Program-made: the position numbers and the translations under genes | DNA from: Phormidesmis priestleyi | GTDB taxonomy: Bacteria > Cyanobacteriota > Cyanobacteriia > Phormidesmidales > Phormidesmidaceae | Direction: 5' to 3' | NCBI GenBank assembly: GCA_003242115.1 | Contig: QBMP01000073.1 | Location: forward strand, 1-12,845 | DNA: 12,845 nt | The notes under the pieces: model-generated | Told to the model about the DNA's origin: nothing | Databases searched by the model: none | What the model saw: the letters and a program-made list of their open reading frames with translations, nothing else | Shown: positions 7,407 through 12,845 of the stretch, piece by piece | How positions within the stretch are numbered: the stretch's first letter is position 1 | Layout of the letters: every line of letters starts with the position of its first letter

Positions 7407-7412
7407 AGGGAG
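7407..7412 (+). promoter_or_regulatory. Ribosome binding site of the acyltransferase gene
   Basis: AGGGAG lies 10 nt before the ATG at 7423. It is one of the clearer Shine-Dalgarno sites in the window and supports that start. Confidence 0.5.
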
Positions 7413-7422
7413 CAATTAATCT

Positions 7423-8484
7423 ATGGATCAGCGATTGCCGGTTTTTGATTGGATTCGATCTGTTGCTATTATCATCATTGTCTTTCATCACTTGCCGTGG
7501 TACGCCTTCAACTTTTATAACCTGAACTACTTTGGCATTCCTTTAAACTTGTCAATTCTAAATGAACTCAACGGATATTTTGGATTGTCGCTGTTCATTT
7601 TTATGTCAGGCTATTTGCTCAATATCAAAAAAATATACTTCTCTACATGGGGCGAGATCCAAGTTTTTGCCAAGCGAAAGCTGATTAGAATTTTTCCGCT
7701 TTATTATCTAGCTTTGATAGCTTTTGCCTTAGTAGAGCATGTTCATAGTCCAGCTAAAATCCTCATTCATTTATTGGGGTTGCAGCTAGTTATTCGGACT
7801 TTGACAGCTTCCATTCCTATCCGCACGCTTTGGTTTGTAGGATTCATCACTATTTTCTACGCTGTTTTTGCAATCGTGAAAAATCACAAGCTTAGTCAGC
7901 GTTCTCGACTCGTGATTTTGATCGCTTCAGGGCTTGTGCCGTTGGCTCTTCATATACTCTGGGGCATAACAGATTATAGAATATCGCTATATTGGGGCGT
8001 CTTTTGGTTTGGTGTGCTTTGTGCAGAGAAAGACCTGCCAAATCTCAAACTCTGGAAAGATTTATCGCCAGTGATTGCTCTAGTGCTTGTAGTAATGGTT
8101 GTTTACTTCTTCCTAGCATTTGATCCTTCAGTTAGTTTAAAAGGGCTGTCTTTTGAGAAGTATTTGCTTCTCAATACGTTGATGTTTTCCTATGTGATAA
8201 CCACTTACAACGTTTGCAATTGGCTGTCACAGCGGTTTGATTTTCGATCCAAGCTGAAATCTATTTCTTATATTTCCTTCTGCGTGTATCTATTTCATCG
8301 GCCAATTTGGGCCACTTTAAGTCAGGTGCTGGTTAATCAATTTGGTGTAGATAATAAATACTGGTTGCTAGCTGTATTAATTATCGGCGGTCTTCCACTG
8401 ATAATTGCAGTCGCATACGGATTGCAATCTGTCTATGACCAGCATGTAAGGCCATACCTACTGTCTGCTTCAAAGGTTGCCTAA
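7423..8484 (+). CDS. Acyltransferase family 3 membrane protein (OafA/NolL type)
   Basis: Members move acetyl or other short acyl groups across the membrane onto sugars of exported polysaccharides, lipopolysaccharide or similar glycans. The protein is 353 aa with about ten hydrophobic helices. The start (MDQRLPVFDWIRSVAIIIIV) carries the family's Arg-X10-His pair, R12 and H23, with a second His at 22. GYFGLSLFIFMSGYLL (51-66) matches the 'G..LF...SG' helix, RKLIRIFPLYYLAL (85-98) the conserved Arg/Pro/Tyr segment, and CVYLFHRPIW (287-296) the late helix. No SGNH extension is present, so it is the short form. It lies 80 bp after the HTTM-like gene on the same strand and is probably cotranscribed. 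The sugar acceptor cannot be told from sequence. Confidence 0.9.
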   Translation: MDQRLPVFDWIRSVAIIIIVFHHLPWYAFNFYNLNYFGIPLNLSILNELNGYFGLSLFIFMSGYLLNIKKIYFSTWGEIQVFAKRKLIRIFPLYYLALIAFALVEHVHSPAKILIHLLGLQLVIRTLTASIPIRTLWFVGFITIFYAVFAIVKNHKLSQRSRLVILIASGLVPLALHILWGITDYRISLYWGVFWFGVLCAEKDLPNLKLWKDLSPVIALVLVVMVVYFFLAFDPSVSLKGLSFEKYLLLNTLMFSYVITTYNVCNWLSQRFDFRSKLKSISYISFCVYLFHRPIWATLSQVLVNQFGVDNKYWLLAVLIIGGLPLIIAVAYGLQSVYDQHVRPYLLSASKVA

Positions 8485-8547
8485 TGTCTTATTCGCTTTA
8501 ACCTGCTTGGTTTCCGATTGAATTAGTCCATCTGCCGTCTAGTCTAT

Positions 8548-8576
8548 TTGATAAAAGACGTTGAGCGAACTATCTA
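8548..8576 (+). promoter_or_regulatory. Weak sigma70-like promoter candidate before the GT4 gene
   Basis: TTGATA (8548-8553) and TATCTA (8571-8576) are separated by 17 nt, about 75 bp before the chosen GT4 start. The -10 match is poor, so this is tentative; readthrough from the acyltransferase gene is equally possible. Confidence 0.22.
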
Positions 8577-8651
8577 TCTAACTAGGTTATTGGCCTGCGC
8601 TTGCAGATGCTGCATTTTTCCAGCTTTTTCGTCAGCAAACAATTGAAAGTA

Positions 8652-9752
8652 ATGACTGAACCATCTTCTCGGATCGCAATCTATCTACGGCTTCTTTCTG
8701 GTGGTGGAGCTGAGCGAATGATGGTCAATCTTATGCAGGGATTTGTAGAACTTGGTTTATCAGTAGATTTGGTGCTTAACAAAGCGGATGGGCCTTATTT
8801 AGACTTGATACCGCCTCAGGTGCGAATTATTGATCTGCAATCGCCACGGATGATTCAGGGATTACCTAAATTAGTTAGTTATTTGAAGCGAGAAAAGCCA
8901 GTGGCAATGTTGACAACTTTGCATTACAACATTGAAATTGCGATTGTGGCTAAGCTCCTAGCTAGGGCGAATACTCGGCTTTTAGTTCGAGAGGCTAATA
9001 CACTCTCGAATCAATCAAAATATTGTAAAACTGATCGGTGGTCAGGCCGATTGGCAAAGTGGCTGTATCCTTTGGCTGATGAAGTCTTAGCCGTTTCTCA
9101 TGGCGTGGCAGAGGATTTGTCCAAGGTAACGGGTATTTCAACTGATCGCATAAAAGTTGTTTACAATCCGGTGATTACGCCATCTTTACTAGAAAACTCA
9201 AACATAGCTATAGACCATCCCTGGCTATTGTATAAAGACGTGCCAGTAGTTTTGGGCGTCGGTCGATTATCTGAACAAAAAGATTTCTCAACGCTCATCA
9301 GGGCTGTTTCCCAAGTGCGACAACAAAGACCCGTTCGGTTATTAATTTTGGGAACAGGGCCGGATCGCGAATTGCTGAGAATGCTAGCCTCTGACTTAGG
9401 AATTAAAGCCGATGTTGAGTTTTTAGGGTTTGTTAAAAATCCCTATGCTTACATGAAACAATCAGATGTCTTTGTTTTGTCTTCTAAATGGGAAGGATTG
9501 CCAAATGTTCTGATTGAAACGATGGCCGTAGGAACGCCCGTTATTTCAACTCGATGTCCCAGCGGAGCAGTTGAAATTTTAGCAGACGGTAAGTACGGCG
9601 ACCTTGTTGAGATTGGAGATGCTCAAGAAATGGCTAAGGCCATTTTGGCAGTGCTAGACGGAGAGGTTAAATTTGTAGAGGCTGAGTGGTTGCAACAGTT
9701 CACGTTGACTTCAGCAATTGAGAAGTATTTGCCCATACTATTACCTGCTTAA
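8652..9752 (+). CDS. Glycosyltransferase family 4 (GT-B fold)
   Basis: It transfers a sugar from a nucleotide sugar to a growing glycan, retaining the anomeric configuration, at the cytoplasmic face. The protein is 366 aa from the ATG at 8652. The N-terminal Rossmann domain has the acceptor-side GGGAERMM loop (17-24). The hinge region contains KVVYNPVI (168-175). The donor domain has VVLGVGRLSEQKDF (199-212), LILGTGPDRELL (231-242) and the EX7E motif with E281 and E289 in EGLPNVLIE, followed by GTPVISTRCPSG. In-frame TTG 8601 and ATG 8607 would add 17 or 15 residues of atypical sequence ahead of the beta strand, without a ribosome binding site, so I prefer 8652. It follows the acyltransferase by 167 bp, and the next gene converges on it with a 26-bp gap. 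Confidence 0.93.
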   Translation: MTEPSSRIAIYLRLLSGGGAERMMVNLMQGFVELGLSVDLVLNKADGPYLDLIPPQVRIIDLQSPRMIQGLPKLVSYLKREKPVAMLTTLHYNIEIAIVAKLLARANTRLLVREANTLSNQSKYCKTDRWSGRLAKWLYPLADEVLAVSHGVAEDLSKVTGISTDRIKVVYNPVITPSLLENSNIAIDHPWLLYKDVPVVLGVGRLSEQKDFSTLIRAVSQVRQQRPVRLLILGTGPDRELLRMLASDLGIKADVEFLGFVKNPYAYMKQSDVFVLSSKWEGLPNVLIETMAVGTPVISTRCPSGAVEILADGKYGDLVEIGDAQEMAKAILAVLDGEVKFVEAEWLQQFTLTSAIEKYLPILLPA

Positions 9753-9778
9753 TTCTATAGCGATCTCTTAATAGTGCT

Positions 9779-10441
9779 TCAAAGCTCAGAATGCTGGTCG
9801 TGAATCAATGAAAGCCCCACTTTCCAGCAGTAAATGAGAAGATTTAAAATGCCTATAAATTTAGTCCCATCTTCTAGCATGATAGGTAAGCCCTGACCTT
9901 GTGGGTGCATAACATCGGCTAAAGAAGAAAGAACAAGTAATGAGGTTGATAGTGCTAAGAATAGATAAGGGGTTTTAAGAATAAACCGATTAAACTTTAG
10001 GCTATAGCTAATCAGGAGCGTAGCGTAAAAGCCATATATTAAAATCTTAGGAATTTTAAAGTAAAAGCTCAGCATTAAAGTAATACGAAAGTTATCATCT
10101 AGCAAAAATAGCGTTATGAGCAAGCTTAGATAGAGAATGCTTTTTTGAACGTACTGAGTAGCTGGTGGATGTTGAGTTTTTACATAGCTAAAGATGAACC
10201 ATAAAATTCCTGCTGCTAAACTCCATAGGATCTCTGATGCCCCAGTTAGAAGGCCCTGGTAAGGGCGTTTTTGGGCAAAGCTTTCTTGAAATAGGGTGAT
10301 AATAACTCTGCCGCCAGCACCTCGGTAAATAATCCCAAATATTCCTAGAATCCCGAAAGTAGAGATGGCAAATAGATTGGGCAACCAAAACGCGTAATCT
10401 TTTTTTAGCTTTTTGATTTGACGTAGGAAATGACTCATCAT
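9779..10441 (-). CDS. Polytopic membrane protein of unknown function
   Basis: The protein is 220 aa with about six or seven predicted helices after a basic head (MMSHFLRQIKKLKKDYAFW). Two acidic spots stand out: LFLLDDNFRI (about 112-121) at the end of one helix, and IMLEDGTKFIGILN (about 187-200) before the last helix. A pattern of 'LLDD.F' plus 'LEDG.KF.GI' occurs, as far as I recall, in uncharacterised membrane proteins found near glycan genes, but I know no function. It lies 73 bp downstream of the HpsE-like gene on the same strand and may be cotranscribed with it; it converges on the GT4 gene. No clear ribosome binding site precedes the tandem ATG codons at 10436-10441. It could be an accessory export or assembly protein, but that is context only. 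Confidence 0.75.
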   Translation of the reverse strand: MMSHFLRQIKKLKKDYAFWLPNLFAISTFGILGIFGIIYRGAGGRVIITLFQESFAQKRPYQGLLTGASEILWSLAAGILWFIFSYVKTQHPPATQYVQKSILYLSLLITLFLLDDNFRITLMLSFYFKIPKILIYGFYATLLISYSLKFNRFILKTPYLFLALSTSLLVLSSLADVMHPQGQGLPIMLEDGTKFIGILNLLIYCWKVGLSLIHDQHSEL

Positions 10442-10514
10442 AAAGTCAAATGATTTTTATTTGGGTTAACGATAAGTAAGCTGCCTAGATCTTACGCGGT
10501 AGCTCGACAGATCC

Positions 10515-11537
10515 CTATAGTCCAAGCTGCTTTCTCAACAGATATAATGGGCTAATTAAGCTGTTTAAATACAGTCTTAATTCACACAGGGCAATAATAT
10601 CACTGCCTAAACGATTATTATATTTGATTAGGTGAGTGACAATTTTAACCAAATCGCTGACCATATAGGCTATTGCTGCAAGTGGGCGTAGCCACTTTGG
10701 AACGCTTAGCATACGGGTATAAAAGCGGCTAAGGCCAATTGTTTGGCATAGTTTAAGTAGGTATTCCGGTGTCAGTCGCCAGTGCGGAATGCAGTGCCAC
10801 AAAATCATGTCAGGATTGTACCAAATTTCCCAGCCAGCGCTTTGAATATGTAGCACGGCCTCTAAGTCTTCTCCAGGTAGCTGATAGCCAGCAACTCGTC
10901 CTTGTAGAAAGCATGACTTCGGCACATTCTCTAACCACGCTTGTTTTCTGATGACTAAGCCAGCTCCGGGCGGTAGAATCTTTTTACTGGAATAGTAGAA
11001 AAGCGGCTGGTTTCCTCGATCTGTTAGTGCTAGAAATGCCGCAATTCGATCAAAATTTTCAGGTGGTTTAGTCTCAAATTCACCAAAAATACGACTGCCA
11101 AAAGCACCTGCTTTAGGTCGCTCTTGAGCGAAAGCAAAAGCATTAGCAACCCATTCTGGCTCAGGTAAATTGTCATCATCTAAAAAGCCAATTAACTCAC
11201 TATGGGATTCTTCTACTGCCTTCTGTCTAGCAAAAGCAAGCCCCTGCTTAGGCTCAAAGTGGTAACGAAGAGGAACCTTGCCGATGCCTGTTGGTTGGTA
11301 ATGTTCAACAATTTCTCTGGTTTTATCAGAGCTGTTGTTATCGACAACAATTATCTCCCAGTTGAAGTTCTCAGTGCCTACCTGAGCCGACAGACATTTT
11401 ATAACCTTGCCTATCCGTTCTGCGCCGTTGTATGTGCAAATGGCTACTGAAAAATCGGATAAAGAATCGCTGCTTTGGGCGGGTGGGCGATCATCTAAAG
11501 ATGCCGTGAAATCAGCGTTAGGTTGTGAGCTAGGCAT
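10515..11537 (-). CDS. hpsE: Family 2 glycosyltransferase, HpsE-like
   Basis: The protein is 340 aa with a GT-A fold. A flexible head (1-28) precedes DFSVAICTYNGAERIGKVI (28-46). EIIVVDNNSSDKT (61-73) is the nucleotide-binding strand, GFLDDDNLPEPEWV (117-130) holds the metal-binding Asp cluster D120-D122, and GEDLEAVLHIQSAGWEIWYN (222-241) holds the catalytic-base region. PPGAGLVIRKQAWLENVPKS and the FEPKQGLAFARQKAVEE segment match the HpsE group known from hormogonium polysaccharide synthesis in filamentous cyanobacteria. The C-terminal third has hydrophobic segments that may bind the membrane. The other hps genes are not in the window, so the exact polymer is unknown and HpsE is a family call. 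The protein starts at the ATG at 11537; a DNA stretch without genes lies upstream. Confidence 0.8.
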   Translation of the reverse strand: MPSSQPNADFTASLDDRPPAQSSDSLSDFSVAICTYNGAERIGKVIKCLSAQVGTENFNWEIIVVDNNSSDKTREIVEHYQPTGIGKVPLRYHFEPKQGLAFARQKAVEESHSELIGFLDDDNLPEPEWVANAFAFAQERPKAGAFGSRIFGEFETKPPENFDRIAAFLALTDRGNQPLFYYSSKKILPPGAGLVIRKQAWLENVPKSCFLQGRVAGYQLPGEDLEAVLHIQSAGWEIWYNPDMILWHCIPHWRLTPEYLLKLCQTIGLSRFYTRMLSVPKWLRPLAAIAYMVSDLVKIVTHLIKYNNRLGSDIIALCELRLYLNSLISPLYLLRKQLGL

Positions 11538-12096
11538 GGTAGATAGCCGAAACGGTGTCTAATGGTAGATGGAATTTTGATGCAATGATTGAATGAAAGT
11601 AAGGGCTAATAAATTTTCTAGTAGTTGGTGTGAATATAGAGCAGTAGGCAGATTTAAAACACTATGAATTATTGAGATAATGGATGATTCCAGAAATAGT
11701 CCAGAAGTAGCTAAACTTGATGAAAAATAGTGTTTGAGATGGGGTGCATTTTCAGTTTGATTGCTTACTGTTTTACAGTGCTTCTGATGCAGTAGAAAAA
11801 CAGATTAAGCGCATTCAGAATAGCTGCATGAATTAGCTGATGTGCTTTAGGAAGTGTGCCAATTATTTAGCTTGTATGGAGTATCTTACAAAAACCTGGA
11901 GCAGCAGCCTGCATAAAGTAAATTGTGTAAGCCTGTGTATTGTCATTTGACCACAGATAACTATCGTCCGTAAATACACTGGGCGGCATCTTTAAATAGT
12001 CTTCACCAAATAGATCTTGCTTTGGTCACTTGGAGGAAAAACTACATTTGCCGAGTGAGCGCAGTTATTTGATGCCGTGGTCTAAAGTTTTCCACG
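11538..12096. other. 559-bp stretch without a convincing gene
   Basis: It lies between the starts of hpsE (minus) and the end of cbiT (minus) and should hold the hpsE promoter. Only short frames broken by many stops are seen, such as plus-strand 11743-11835 (from a GTG) and 11876-11953 (MEYLTKTWSSSLHKVNCVSL...). The octamer ATGGTAGA occurs twice near the hpsE start, at 11535-11542 and 11561-11568. No RNA gene or clear promoter could be recognised. The stretch is AT-rich and looks like decayed sequence. Confidence 0.5.
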
Positions 12097-12693
12097 CTAT
12101 TCAAGCTTATCGCCGCTGATGATGAAAATAGGATCAACCGTGGCAAAGACTTGGCGATTGCCCCTAGTCTCTAGTCGATTGATGACTGGCTGGGCGACTT
12201 CAATGTTCCGCATATGCAGCGTTGCGAAGGTTTCAGAAGCGGTGTAGAGCGCCTCTAGGTTATTGGCTGTAACTACAATGCGGCCACCCATTGCGAGTTT
12301 TTTCCAGGCGGCTTCGAGGGTGCTTTGGAGCGGTGCCCCTTCGATTAAAACGCAGTTGGGCGCACCGGCTATCTGGTTCAAGCATTCGGGGGCGTTGCCT
12401 GAAATCACATCGACGTTAGTGACTTCAAAGCGATCGCAGTTGGTTTTAATTAGCTTGGCAACGTCTTCATCGCGCTCAACAGCGGTAATTTTGCCTTGGG
12501 GGCACAGCAGGGCCGCTTCAATGGCTACGGTGCCTGTTCCTGCACCGATATCCCAGAAATGCGCATCAGGCTTAAGCCGTAAGTAGCCCATTACCAGCAA
12601 CCTTACTTCTCGTTTGGTCAAAGGAATGCCGGGAAGCTGCTGAAATAGGCGATCTGGAATGCCGGGAGTCGCATAGGGCCAAAGTGCAGACAT
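12097..12693 (-). CDS. cbiT: Precorrin-6B/cobalt-precorrin C15-methyltransferase (decarboxylating), CbiT
   Basis: CbiT is the SAM-dependent methyltransferase that methylates C15 and decarboxylates the C12 acetate in corrin-ring synthesis, leading to (pseudo)cobalamin; it acts in the cytoplasm. The protein is 198 aa, the normal size of the stand-alone form. The N-terminus has PGIPDRLFQQLPGIPLTKRE (10-29), the family's GIPD...TK.EVR segment. SAM motif I is HFWDIGAGTGTVAIEAA (45-61), followed by ITAVERDED (69-77) and the strand DVISGNAPECL. GGRIVVTANNLE is the late strand. No CbiE domain is fused, so this is the CbiT half of what is CobL in other bacteria. The ATG at 12691-12693 fits the family start; no strong ribosome binding site is seen. 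The stop of an upstream gene lies 77 bp before it. Confidence 0.92.
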   Translation of the reverse strand: MSALWPYATPGIPDRLFQQLPGIPLTKREVRLLVMGYLRLKPDAHFWDIGAGTGTVAIEAALLCPQGKITAVERDEDVAKLIKTNCDRFEVTNVDVISGNAPECLNQIAGAPNCVLIEGAPLQSTLEAAWKKLAMGGRIVVTANNLEALYTASETFATLHMRNIEVAQPVINRLETRGNRQVFATVDPIFIISGDKLE

Positions 12694-12770
12694 ACGTGAG
12701 GCGGAGTATTAAGGGCGTTTGGGGTCAATATTTGGGGCTGTAAGCGTTGATACTAGCAGGGCGAGGCTAG

Positions 12771-12845
12771 TTAGGTCTTAACTATCTGGATTGTTTTTAG
12801 GCTGGGATCGTGGCAGCCGGTAATAAAGCCGCCTGCTGCTACAAG
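12771..12845 (-). CDS. C-terminal end of an unrecognised gene, runs off right edge
   Basis: The minus-strand frame entering from the right edge is open for 24 codons and ends at TAA (12771-12773). The residues read LVAAGGFITGCHDPSLKTIQ then IVKT. They look like protein, but the piece is too short to assign. It is on the same strand as cbiT, 77 bp upstream, so an operon is possible. Confidence 0.35.
   Translation of the reverse strand, partial: LVAAGGFITGCHDPSLKTIQIVKT

Noticed and set aside
11876..11953. Short frame MEYLTKTWSSSLHKVNCVSL..., considered as an IS200/IS605 transposase remnant
   Set aside because: The likeness to the TnpA start needs frameshifts and has no conserved HUH or Tyr motif; not enough to call.

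Overview
The window looks like chromosomal DNA of a cyanobacterium, probably a filamentous or Leptolyngbya/Nostoc-like lineage. The evidence is the HIP1 octamer GCGATCGC, which I count ten times, together with several protein families typical of cyanobacteria: a DUF4912 protein with a Rho-N-like head, a DUF2993 (LmeA-like) protein, an HpsE-type glycosyltransferase and a stand-alone CbiT. No rRNA, tRNA, CRISPR array or intact transposase gene is visible.

Left part (1-4888), ordinary cyanobacterial genes. It holds the first 100 residues of a probable GH38 alpha-mannosidase running off the left edge, a divergent 354-residue protein of unknown function, a strong two-way terminator, the DUF4912 protein, a divergent intergenic region with a perfect 16-bp inverted repeat, the DUF2993 protein, and cdsA (CDP-diacylglycerol synthesis) convergent with it. 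Eight of the ten HIP1 sites lie here.

Middle part (4889-12096), an AT-richer surface-glycan region flanked by two long stretches without genes. Three genes read rightward: an HTTM/vitamin-K-carboxylase-like membrane protein, an acyltransferase-3 membrane protein and a GT4 glycosyltransferase. Two genes read leftward toward them: an HpsE-like GT2 glycosyltransferase and a polytopic membrane protein of unknown function. Together they suggest building and acylating an exported or cell-surface polysaccharide. The region has only one HIP1 site in about 7.6 kb, which fits a later acquisition. The 880-bp gap to its left contains a 135-bp segment bounded by 21-bp inverted repeats. The 560-bp gap to its right holds only broken reading frames.

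Right part (12097-12845). It holds cbiT (precorrin decarboxylating C15-methyltransferase of the corrin pathway) and the last 24 codons of an unrecognised gene on the same strand.

The most unusual items are the HTTM/VKGC-like protein, which keeps a lysine at the place of the carboxylase catalytic lysine in an organism group that makes phylloquinone; the two inverted-repeat structures; and the HIP1-poor glycan island. No clearly new defence or mobile system is visible.
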